This document shows, in pieces, positions 53,517 through 61,209 of a stretch of DNA of 64,000 nt; the stretch's first letter is position 1, and each line of letters starts with the position of its first letter. A model generated the notes under the pieces. It was given only the letters and a program-made list of their open reading frames with translations. It was not told where the DNA came from and searched no databases. A program made the position numbers and the translations under genes. The DNA lies in contig CAZXLD010000023.1 in NCBI GenBank assembly GCA_964641965.1, forward strand, positions 1 through 64,000, given 5' to 3'. This DNA comes from JAJDFU01 sp964641965. Lineage in GTDB: Bacteria; Bacteroidota; Bacteroidia; Chitinophagales; Saprospiraceae.

Positions 53517-54776
53517 ATGGACAAACGCACTTTCCTGCAACACCTGGGTTTTGGCGCCCTCGCCCTACCTTCTTTTTTCAAGCAACTTGATCAGCTTATT
53601 CAGCCGGTGTCCGAGCTGCATCCCGACCTACTCGCTCAAGATGAATCCTTCTGGCTGCAAATCCGCGCCGGCTACCGACTCAAGCCGGATTACATCAACC
53701 TGGAAAGCGGTTATTATTGCATGTTGCCGCAAGAAATCCTCGAAGCCCATCTTCACCATGTGCGGGAAGTGAATTACCAGCATTCGTATTATATGCGGAC
53801 TGTACAATGGGACAACAAGCGCATGGTACAGAAAAAGCTGGCCCAACTGGCCGATTGTGAGCCAGACGAGTTGGTAATCACCCGAAACACTACGGAATCC
53901 CTGGATCTGATCATTGCCGGCATGCCCTGGAAAATGGGCGATGAAGCCATCATGGCCGAACAAGATTACGGGGCCATGCTCGATCAGTTTGAGTTGCAGG
54001 AGAAACGACACGGGGTCAAGAATGTCCGGGTCTCCATTCCCAATCACCCCATTTCCGACGATGATATCGTCAATCTGTACGCCAACGCCATTACGGATAA
54101 GACCCGCTTGCTGATGGTCTGCCACGTGGTGAATATTACCGGGCAGATACTGCCCATCCGGAAGATCGTGGACATGGCCCACCGCAAAGGGGTAGAGGTA
54201 ATGGTAGATGGCGCGCACGCCTTTGCCCAGATTCAATTTTCACTGCGAGAATTGGATTGCGATTATTACGGAGCTAGCCTCCACAAATGGCTGAGTGCAC
54301 CCCTAGGAGCGGGAATCTTATTTGTAAAAAAGGAAAAGGTCCCTCAGATCTGGCCTCTATTTGCTGAAATGGGCCGCAAGGAAGATGACATTCGCCGCCT
54401 GAATCACACTGGTACCCACCCGGTGCATACCGACCTGGCTATCCTGAATGCGCTCGAGTTTTATCAACGATTAGGACCGGAACGCAAAGAAGCCCGGCTC
54501 CGCTACCTGCAGCATTACTGGACTAGCCGGGTGCGAGAACTACCTCACGTAACCGTCAATACACCTGCTGATCGAAACCGCCATTGCGCTATCGGAAACG
54601 TAGGGATCAAGGGGATGGGCCCCAGTACGCTGGCCAAAAAATTGATGCAGGAACACCGAATTTGGACGGTCGCCATCAATCGCCCGGGTGTACAGGGTGT
54701 GCGCGTCACCCCCAATGTGTATACGACTATGGAGGAGTTGGATGTATTGATTGAAGCGATTGAGTCGATGGGTTGA
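53517..54776 (+). CDS. Class-V PLP-dependent aminotransferase-like protein, exported
   Basis: A 419-residue protein of the class-V aminotransferase fold (cysteine desulfurase / isopenicillin-N epimerase-like). The PLP-binding Lys is in A-S-L-H-K-W-L-S near residue 260, with V-D-G-A-H-A-F-A-Q about 25 residues before it and T-R-N-T-T-E-S-L near 125. The N-terminus M-D-K-R-T-F-L-Q-H-L-G-F-G-A-L-A-L is Tat-like with K-R in place of R-R. This type often handles amino-acid derivatives; the actual reaction is not readable. It is divergent from the exported TIM-barrel gene across a repeat-rich region. Confidence 0.83.
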   Translation: MDKRTFLQHLGFGALALPSFFKQLDQLIQPVSELHPDLLAQDESFWLQIRAGYRLKPDYINLESGYYCMLPQEILEAHLHHVREVNYQHSYYMRTVQWDNKRMVQKKLAQLADCEPDELVITRNTTESLDLIIAGMPWKMGDEAIMAEQDYGAMLDQFELQEKRHGVKNVRVSIPNHPISDDDIVNLYANAITDKTRLLMVCHVVNITGQILPIRKIVDMAHRKGVEVMVDGAHAFAQIQFSLRELDCDYYGASLHKWLSAPLGAGILFVKKEKVPQIWPLFAEMGRKEDDIRRLNHTGTHPVHTDLAILNALEFYQRLGPERKEARLRYLQHYWTSRVRELPHVTVNTPADRNRHCAIGNVGIKGMGPSTLAKKLMQEHRIWTVAINRPGVQGVRVTPNVYTTMEELDVLIEAIESMG

Positions 54777-54815
54777 TTCAATGTCGCCATGCCGCGATGT
54801 CACGATATTACTATA

Positions 54816-56021
54816 TCAATCGGGGGGATAATAATCCAGCGGCAGGAGCGAGGCAGTGGTGCCCGACCAGCCCAAATACCCGTCAACGAATAAAGATTGA
54901 ACTTCTTCGTAATATCCGTTGGCGTAGATCCGCAGAGGGGCTTCCAGAATGATTTTCGATACCGGATACCGGGGAGATCGTCCGCGTTTGTAGGGATAAT
55001 CCATGGATTCCTTGGCACCTTTATAGGTAAGGGCCAATTCGCCAACGTAGGTCAGCAGTCCATCCTGTACCAACCTTTTTCCGCTGGGATATTTTTTCCC
55101 CAGGCTATCCAGATAAATGGGTTTTCGGTTTTCGGACGCATAAAAGGACAGACTGTCCTTGGCATTTAGGATTACGGTTCCCCCTTGTGTTGCCTGCGTC
55201 CTCGCCTTTTCCCGATAATGGGCCAGTTTACGTTCTACGAGATCCGGCGGAAGTCGGTTTGGGTTGGGAATCTTGTGTACGGCCTGCACTTCAAACTTTT
55301 CCTCTTTCAGTTTTCCATCATGAAGGGTTCGTATGAAATGGAGCAACGACCCCTCATACTCCTTTTGCCGGCGTTTGTTCCAACGCTTCTCTTTTCTGGA
55401 GGAGGAAGTCTCCAGCGGTTCAAAACGGGGAATGCCGGTATACGCGAGGCGACCGGAAGCGTAATCGCACTGAAAAGACTTCAAATCATAGATGAGTTCA
55501 TAGCCCAACCATTCATTCCGGATCCGCAGGGGTTCTTTGGCATGTGCAAACAGTGTCTTTTTCTCCGGATTAAAATAAAAGAGCAGGGCACCGGGATTTT
55601 CAATTTCGCAGGCCTTACTGGCGGGATTTTTACCTAAGAACAGGTTTCGGAATTCCCGAAAATTAGCCAGCCAACCAGCGGTATCCGGCCGAACAAATAT
55701 TTCCGGCAGTTCCACAGCGTCTTTTTCAAGTTTGATGGTAAGGCTCAGTTTCTGGTCCTGGCGAATTTCGAGTGGGAGTGAATAGGTCTTGTACCCAACG
55801 AAGGAAACGGTCAGGTCATACTTTCCCGGTAGAAAGCCATCTAAAAGAAACTGCCCGTCAGATTCCGAGTTGGTCCCGATGGATGTATTGGCGAAGAAAA
55901 CGCTTGCAAATTCGATGGGCGCGCCCGACTCTTTATCCTGAATGACACCTTCCAGGACCTGTGCCTGGATAAGTTGTCCGATCAGGAGGAGCGGGATAAT
56001 CACACCTAATACTTTGGGCAT
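54816..56021 (-). CDS. CarboxypepD_reg-like domain protein
   Basis: A 401-residue envelope protein. The start M-P-K-V-L-G-V-I-I-P begins a signal peptide ending near I-Q-A-Q; upstream in-frame ATGs up to 56213 only add polar, signal-less residues. Residues ~22-105 are a CarboxypepD_reg-like beta domain (G-V-I-Q-D-K-E-S-G-A-P-I then Y-D-L-T-V-S-F-V-G-Y). The rest has a basic linker (R-K-E-K-R-W-N-K-R-R-Q-K-E) and an unrecognised beta-rich part with P-I-Y-L-D-S-L-G-K. The second half resembles the DUF5686-type outer-membrane proteins but is much shorter than they are and has no evident barrel. Convergent with the aminotransferase gene. Confidence 0.72.
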   Translation of the reverse strand: MPKVLGVIIPLLLIGQLIQAQVLEGVIQDKESGAPIEFASVFFANTSIGTNSESDGQFLLDGFLPGKYDLTVSFVGYKTYSLPLEIRQDQKLSLTIKLEKDAVELPEIFVRPDTAGWLANFREFRNLFLGKNPASKACEIENPGALLFYFNPEKKTLFAHAKEPLRIRNEWLGYELIYDLKSFQCDYASGRLAYTGIPRFEPLETSSSRKEKRWNKRRQKEYEGSLLHFIRTLHDGKLKEEKFEVQAVHKIPNPNRLPPDLVERKLAHYREKARTQATQGGTVILNAKDSLSFYASENRKPIYLDSLGKKYPSGKRLVQDGLLTYVGELALTYKGAKESMDYPYKRGRSPRYPVSKIILEAPLRIYANGYYEEVQSLFVDGYLGWSGTTASLLPLDYYPPD

Positions 56022-56225
56022 ATGGATAATTGGTTTCCTTGAAAAGCATTTCATGAGGAGAATAGTTTGGGGTGAGACCCAGAATGATTCGCCTCTGGGG
56101 AGAATATTGTGATGATAGGGAGAATTACGATTCAGGAAAGAATACAGCACAGCATTCAAATGGTGAATTGAGGTTTTATGACATTGCACCATTAAAAAGG
56201 GCAGCCGCCCCACTGGACTTCTGCC

Positions 56226-56251
56226 TTTTACATTTGTCTGTTTTACATTTC
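56226..56251. repeat. 15-bp-period repeat next to tRNA-Arg
   Basis: TTTTACATTT occurs at 56226-56235 and 56241-56250, a period of 15, just past the 3' end of the tRNA gene. The core CTGTTTTACATTT resembles the repeat inside the coding region at 23350-23377. Confidence 0.45.
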
Positions 56252-56253
56252 GG

Positions 56254-56325
56254 TGGTCCCGGCAGGAATCGAACCTGCATCTTAGGCTCCGGAAACCTAC
56301 ATTCTATCCGTTGAACTACGGGACC
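56254..56325 (-). tRNA. tRNA-Arg (CCG)
   Basis: On the - strand the 72-nt gene folds into a full cloverleaf: acceptor GGTCCCG with CGGGACC, anticodon stem TAGGT with GCCTA around the loop TTCCGGA, and a T arm CAGG-TTCGATT-CCTG. The anticodon CCG reads Arg codon CGG. CCA is not encoded. Confidence 0.93.
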
Positions 56326-56404
56326 GGATTCGACCGGCAAAGATAGACCTTTTCCCTATGATATACAATGGATATCTTTTAATAGTCTTTTCGGCAACTC
56401 CCCC

Positions 56405-56446
56405 ACCCTCTACCGTTTACCGTCTATCGTATACCATTAACCATCA
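56405..56446. repeat. Degenerate heptamer repeat (ACCGTYT-like x 6)
   Basis: Six 7-bp units: ACCCTCT, ACCGTTT, ACCGTCT, ATCGTAT, ACCATTA, ACCATCA. It lies between tRNA-Arg and the next gene. In reverse complement its ACGGT core matches the block at 53221-53304. The rest of the gap (56326-56553) shows nothing else I can name. Confidence 0.65.
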
Positions 56447-56553
56447 ATTAAGTGTTTATTAAGCGAGCATTAATAGCTTAGACCTTACTTTATACTGAAT
56501 TCAATATTGTTAAACCCTTGCCTAACCTATTAGGCTACTAATCTCCAAAAACC

Positions 56554-56991
56554 ATGCTTATTATTGAAGATCTTCTCCCCTATTTCGGAATCTCAGGTGA
56601 AGCGCACCTGCGCGAAAGCCCTTCCCGGGACCACCTCGCCGCCCGTCCACCAGTCAACATCATTCAGGATGATCAAACGCTCTATGTCCACTTTAAATGG
56701 AATCAAAAGGGACTCTTGGGCTGGATGTTTTGCGATTCCTTCTGGAAATTGCAGGTATTCCTAGAATTGATGGGTACTGGGGAAACCCCTTCCGATCACC
56801 CCGTACAACACATCCCCTTTGTACAAGGTCAGGATGTAGATTACCATGAGATTGTTTCTATCAACAATTTGAAGGAGGGCGTTTACAAAGTGGTAGTTTC
56901 CATGACGCTTTGCAGCCGAAGAGGAAAAGTAACGCCTCTGGCCGCCCACCAGGAACTGGGTCTCGTACAGGTGTACGAAGATTTTGGATAG
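56554..56991 (+). CDS. Hypothetical beta-domain protein
   Basis: A 145-residue cytoplasmic-looking protein without signal peptide. Residues ~40-140 contain strands with Y-V-H-F-K-W, W-K-L-Q-V-F-L-E-L, and N-N-L-K-E-G-V-Y-K-V-V-V-S-M-T, closing with G-L-V-Q-V-Y-E. This layout is similar to the C-terminal part of the next gene (L-K-V-S-W ... I-P-D-G-L-Y-R-F-T-A-K-V-T), so both seem to share a beta-sandwich of unknown function. The start MLIIEDLL is the first ATG. The gap to the next gene is 64 bp, so the two probably form an operon. Confidence 0.68.
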   Translation: MLIIEDLLPYFGISGEAHLRESPSRDHLAARPPVNIIQDDQTLYVHFKWNQKGLLGWMFCDSFWKLQVFLELMGTGETPSDHPVQHIPFVQGQDVDYHEIVSINNLKEGVYKVVVSMTLCSRRGKVTPLAAHQELGLVQVYEDFG

Positions 56992-57055
56992 AATGATTTT
57001 GCGCGCCAGGCCTGCCGCTCCGGGCCTGGCCCCTTAACCCCCAAAAACCGAAAGA

Positions 57056-58045
57056 ATGGAATTGGCTGCCGTTCATCCCGATGCCCGGTTGGAATTGATC
57101 CAGCAGGGCCAAAATTATATGTTCTGTTTTCAAGACCCCGAAGGCCAACGCCTCTTCATTTCCAAAGCCTTTGCCACTGCTGCCCTGCGCAATGCCGCCC
57201 TAGTCAAAGCCTCGATCATCGAGGAATCCAATTACCAAATCCAGGGAGAAGGACCCTACCAGCTTGTCTTGTTTGATGGATCGGATGCAGCGCTTGGAAA
57301 AAGTCGCCATTTCCCGAGCTCAGATCAAGCCCAACAGCTGAAAACTGCATTACAACAAGCAGTCTCCTCTTTTGAGCTGCTCCCAGAAAAAGCTGATTCA
57401 CTTTCCACGTCTACTGAATATCGCTTCGTACTTCAGTTTATCGAAGCGCAAAATCAGTGGTCCGTCCGGATTGAATATCCACACGGGCAGGAAAAAGCTT
57501 TATTCGAGGAAGTCGATTGGGATAAGATTACGGCCTACATAGAGCATCATTTACCCAGAGAAAAGGCAGTCGATCCAGTACCTTCCGAGGAATTAGTTAG
57601 TGCTCCTTCAGAACTCAAAACGGAAGCCGCAGAACCTAAGCCGGTAGTACAAGAAAAGCTGCCTGTAAAGGAAATAGCTTATCAGGCTCCAACGGAACAA
57701 CTCCGACTGGAAGTACTTCAAGATGCCTTTACCGTGGGGCAATTGGTAGATCGGATGGCCTCCAATATCCTGCTAAAGGTTAGCTGGGGGCAAAACCTGA
57801 CACCTACCAAGACAAACCAGCTGAAGGCTGAGGTAACGGCTCAATCCATGGGGAGCAACCAACGCATGCAGGTTGGTTCCTTTAATGGTCCATTGACAAA
57901 GGCGTCTCTGGAAATCCCATTGCGCTTAACCGACATACCGGATGGGTTATACCGGTTTACAGCGAAGGTTACCGGAGAATTTGACAACCGATCCGCTACC
58001 CTACTCGGAAACCGCCTGTTACAGCTCCAAGGGAGCACGAGTTAA
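57056..58045 (+). CDS. DUF1508-like domains plus beta-sandwich protein
   Basis: A 329-residue protein with no export signal. The first ~100 residues look like two DUF1508/YegP-type repeats: N-Y-M-F-C-F-Q-D-P-E-G-Q then S-K-A-F-A-T-A-A-L-R-N-A-A-L, and Y-Q-L-V-L-F-D-G-S-D-A-A then a similar helix; a third, weaker repeat (Y-R-F-V-L-Q-F-I) is at ~120. After a Pro/Glu-rich linker (~175-215) the last ~110 residues share the beta-sandwich layout of the preceding gene. Function unknown. Convergent with the zinc-ribbon gene, 18 bp apart. Confidence 0.62.
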   Translation: MELAAVHPDARLELIQQGQNYMFCFQDPEGQRLFISKAFATAALRNAALVKASIIEESNYQIQGEGPYQLVLFDGSDAALGKSRHFPSSDQAQQLKTALQQAVSSFELLPEKADSLSTSTEYRFVLQFIEAQNQWSVRIEYPHGQEKALFEEVDWDKITAYIEHHLPREKAVDPVPSEELVSAPSELKTEAAEPKPVVQEKLPVKEIAYQAPTEQLRLEVLQDAFTVGQLVDRMASNILLKVSWGQNLTPTKTNQLKAEVTAQSMGSNQRMQVGSFNGPLTKASLEIPLRLTDIPDGLYRFTAKVTGEFDNRSATLLGNRLLQLQGSTS

Positions 58046-58063
58046 TAATGGCCGCATGCCATT

Positions 58064-58288
58064 TTAATTCTGACTAGGTTGGTCGACTTGAAAAACAGGA
58101 TCAACGTAAAAGCCTAAATGCAGTGCCAGAGGATTGCCCTCAGTAACCTCCATTTTGTTGGTCTTTAAGTTTATCCTCCGTTGGTAGGAGCACTGTTTGC
58201 AAGTGTAAATAATCCAATCCCCCTCTCGGGTGGCGGTACATTCATGTTGTTCAACACCCATTTCCAAAACTTTAGCTTTCTTGCTCAT
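58064..58288 (-). CDS. Small zinc-ribbon-like protein
   Basis: A 74-residue protein with H15-E-C17 and C31-x-x-C34 spaced as a zinc ribbon (C-T-A-T-R-E-G-D-W then Y-T-C-K-Q-C-S-Y). Strands on both sides fit that fold. The C-terminus is a loose, Pro/Asn-containing tail. No family name is certain; such small ribbons bind nucleic acid or protein. It is convergent with the preceding + strand gene. Confidence 0.62.
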   Translation of the reverse strand: MSKKAKVLEMGVEQHECTATREGDWIIYTCKQCSYQRRINLKTNKMEVTEGNPLALHLGFYVDPVFQVDQPSQN

Positions 58289-58554
58289 TATGATTAATTA
58301 AATGTGAGTAAATATGGGCTAGTAGAAAGTAAGTAGTTGGGTTACAGGGGTTTTACTATTTCTGGCGGAAACGCGAATATAAGTAGCATTGTTCATAAAA
58401 ATAGCTTATCATATACAGAATGGATCTGGGTAGTATGCCATTAAGAAATGAACAGATCCAACTTATTGGCAATAGAGTTGAACAGAGCAGCTTTTCGTAT
58501 TAAAAAAATTATGTATAAGAACTATTATTTAAAGCCTCAAAAAAAGTAGTTAAA

Positions 58555-59742
58555 ATGAATATTGCATCGTATGGCTTCCCTCCGGCCATGCGTGAGCGAT
58601 TGGGCAAATGGGCACAGGCCTCTTCCTTCCGTTTCATTCCCATTCAAATGGATGAAGTGAATCAGGATCTAAAGCAATGGGATGCAGCACTGGCCTACTT
58701 TGACGAAGGAGCAAATCCTACAACAACCTTGATTAGGAAGCTCAAGAACAGATTTCCATCCGTTCCTCTATTTGTCGTCGCTTATCATCCGGAACCCGAA
58801 GCCGTTGCCGAATTATTTAGAGCAGGAATAGATGACCTGTTTTTTGCTCCCTTAAACGAATCAAATCTGTTGGACCGGCTTTCCAAACCTATTGGCAAAC
58901 CAGATCCTGAACAAGGAATAAGGCAGGGCAAGTCATCCGGAATTAAAAGAGGTAAATCATTACCCTTAGATGGCCCTGCCCTACACCCAGATATATTTGT
59001 CTCCTTTTTTGGAGAATTTTTACTCCGCGGAAAGAAAGGCCCTGCAGGTTTTGCCCCTGGAGGTAAAAAACAGAAAGCCTTGCTGGCCTATCTCTTGTAT
59101 CGGTCCCACCGAAAACACCACAAAGATACGCTGATCGAAAAATTTTGGCCAGACGCGCTGCCCAGCCATGGTCGAAACTCTCTGAACGTAGCCTTACACG
59201 GTATTCGAAGGACCCTGGAGCTTGTTTGCCCAGATCAAAAGGTTCTGTTATTTAAGCAGGATTTTTATCAGATCAATCCGGACCTAAGCATCCAGACCGA
59301 TGTCCAATCGTATTTACAATACTGGGAAATTGGACAAAGCCTGGAGAAAAACCTGGACTACTCCGGCGCGATAAAAAATTATCAGGAAGGGGTCCGGATA
59401 TTTAGAGGTGAGTTTATGGAAAAGATCCCTTTGGAGGATTGGTTTCTACTCGAACGGGATAAGATGCTGGATATCTTTCTTCACATGGGTCAACAAATTG
59501 CGGAACATCAGTTTGAGCAGAAAGATTATAAGAATTGCTTATATAATTGCGCTCGATTATTGGAAAAAGACCCTTGTCTGGAAGAAATTCATCGTCTCAT
59601 GATGACTTGCTATTTAAAAATGGGAAAGCGAGACCGGGCAGCCAAACAATATCAACATTGCTGCGACAGATTGGCCTCTGACCTTCGCCTACAGCCCGAG
59701 CAGGAGACGCGGGATCTGTACCAGCAGATTATGGTGCGGTAG
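58555..59742 (+). CDS. BTAD/SARP-type transcription regulator with degenerate receiver
   Basis: A 395-residue regulator. Residues ~1-115 have the order and hydrophobicity of a response-regulator receiver, with D50 in A-Y-F-D-E-G at the phospho-acceptor position, but no acidic pair at the first strand and Ala in place of the conserved Lys (F-F-A-P-L). Residues ~145-245 are a winged helix of the OmpR/SARP type (F-G-E-F, K-A-L-L-A-Y-L-L, R-N-S-L-N-V-A-L-H-G-I-R-R). Residues ~250-395 are helical TPR-like repeats of the BTAD type, ending Y-Q-Q-I-M. Targets are unknown. The preceding 266 bp contain no gene. Confidence 0.8.
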   Translation: MNIASYGFPPAMRERLGKWAQASSFRFIPIQMDEVNQDLKQWDAALAYFDEGANPTTTLIRKLKNRFPSVPLFVVAYHPEPEAVAELFRAGIDDLFFAPLNESNLLDRLSKPIGKPDPEQGIRQGKSSGIKRGKSLPLDGPALHPDIFVSFFGEFLLRGKKGPAGFAPGGKKQKALLAYLLYRSHRKHHKDTLIEKFWPDALPSHGRNSLNVALHGIRRTLELVCPDQKVLLFKQDFYQINPDLSIQTDVQSYLQYWEIGQSLEKNLDYSGAIKNYQEGVRIFRGEFMEKIPLEDWFLLERDKMLDIFLHMGQQIAEHQFEQKDYKNCLYNCARLLEKDPCLEEIHRLMMTCYLKMGKRDRAAKQYQHCCDRLASDLRLQPEQETRDLYQQIMVR

Positions 59743-59950
59743 AAGGAGGTTTGGTATTGGCTGCTTCGTTCATGCACAAGGCTATTGTGGCCGCTGCAGG
59801 ATCAGGAAACACATTGTGCATCCTGTTTTACGACTCTATTACTGGGCAAATCAGCAATTTAGGATCACGAACTAGGGAAACCGTAACCCTAGGTGACATG
59901 CCTATAATCTAGGCCAACCTCCGCAATTCACCTTTGCGGCCGGACAATCT

Positions 59951-61003
59951 TCATTCCGTCGGCTCCAACTCTATCCGTTGTCTTGGAAGGCTATTCGGAT
60001 AGTTGTCCTGGATAAAGCTGATCATCTGTTCCCGAATATCGCAGCGGAGGTCCCAGGCTTCGGGTGCATTCCGAGCACTCATCAATAGGCGAACCTCCAT
60101 GGCGTTTGGCTTGGAGTCCGTTACTTGGACCACACTCACGCGCTTATCCCAAAGCGAATGGCCTTCCAAAAGCTCGCGAAGCTTGTCCCGCACCACCTGT
60201 ACTGGTACCGTGTAATCCATGTGCAAAAAAACCGTTCCCAACAATTGGGACGTTGTCCGTGTCCAATTCTGAAATGGCTGCTCCACGAAGTACCGGATGG
60301 GTAAGACCAATCGCCGTTCATCCCAGATCTTCACCACCACATAGGTAAGGGTAATTTCTTCAATTTTACCCCACTCTCCTTCCACAATGACCACATCATC
60401 AATTCGAATGGGCTGGGTAAAAGCGATCTGAAATCCAGCCAACAAATTAGCTATTGTACTTTGAGCCGCCACGCCGATGATTATCCCGGCCACACCTGCT
60501 GACGCCAGTATACTGGTCCCAAACCGTCGGACACTTTCAAACTGGAGTAAGATGAGGGCAAAAAACAGAATCACGATGACAACCCCAACCACATCTTCGA
60601 TATAATCGATCTGGGTGATTACCTTCCGTTCATCCAGATTATCGGAGGAAGAAATATCGAACTGGTTTCGGACTACATCGGCAAAAAAACGAAAAACCCC
60701 CATAGCCAACCAGCCGGAACTGATGTAAAAAAGGGTCAAAATCAGATAATAGCCCCAATTCGGCAGAGTGGAATCCTCCAGAAATCCGCGGTAGCCAATC
60801 ACGATGGCTATTAATGGGAAAAAGAAATAGATAGGCCACTTTAGTTTTCCCTTCAGACTGGATAGTAAACCTTTATTCCGCTTTTTCAGCTGCCACCGAA
60901 CAATCCTCAACAATAAAAAACTGAAAAGAAAGGCCGAAAGTGCATATACAACCAGTATTCCGAGTTTATGGACCCAGTCTGGTAGATCATTGATCCATTC
61001 CAT
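59951..61003 (-). CDS. MscS-family mechanosensitive channel
   Basis: A 350-residue inner-membrane channel that opens under membrane tension to release solutes. Four hydrophobic segments lie in the first half; the pore helix region shows A-S-A-G-V-A-G-I-I-I-G-V-A-A-Q-S and then N-L-L-A-G-F-Q-I-A, the MscS signature. The beta domain begins I-D-D-V-V-I-V-E-G-E-W-G-K-I-E-E-I and ends R-I-E-L-E-P. The first helix-pair is longer than in E. coli MscS, as in the larger YnaI/YbdG-like members. Convergent with the SARP-type gene. Confidence 0.92.
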   Translation of the reverse strand: MEWINDLPDWVHKLGILVVYALSAFLFSFLLLRIVRWQLKKRNKGLLSSLKGKLKWPIYFFFPLIAIVIGYRGFLEDSTLPNWGYYLILTLFYISSGWLAMGVFRFFADVVRNQFDISSSDNLDERKVITQIDYIEDVVGVVIVILFFALILLQFESVRRFGTSILASAGVAGIIIGVAAQSTIANLLAGFQIAFTQPIRIDDVVIVEGEWGKIEEITLTYVVVKIWDERRLVLPIRYFVEQPFQNWTRTTSQLLGTVFLHMDYTVPVQVVRDKLRELLEGHSLWDKRVSVVQVTDSKPNAMEVRLLMSARNAPEAWDLRCDIREQMISFIQDNYPNSLPRQRIELEPTE

Positions 61004-61209
61004 AGGTGCGTAATTCTATAAGTCACAAGTAGACTGAGAAAAATAAGCAAAACGAGATAACCTTTCTCCTTGTGAATCAGGAGTAATATACCTACATTTG
61101 ATAGCATAACTATTCATTATGACTGTGATTAAATCTTTTTAGTAGTCAAACTTTTTATTCTACTACTAGCAACAGTCCGACAAACAATCAACTAAAAATT
61201 CCACTTCCT

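Noticed and set aside
59931..59949. Terminator between the SARP-type gene and the MscS gene
   Set aside because: CCGCAA/TTGCGG is a 6-bp stem with no T-run on either strand, too weak to call.
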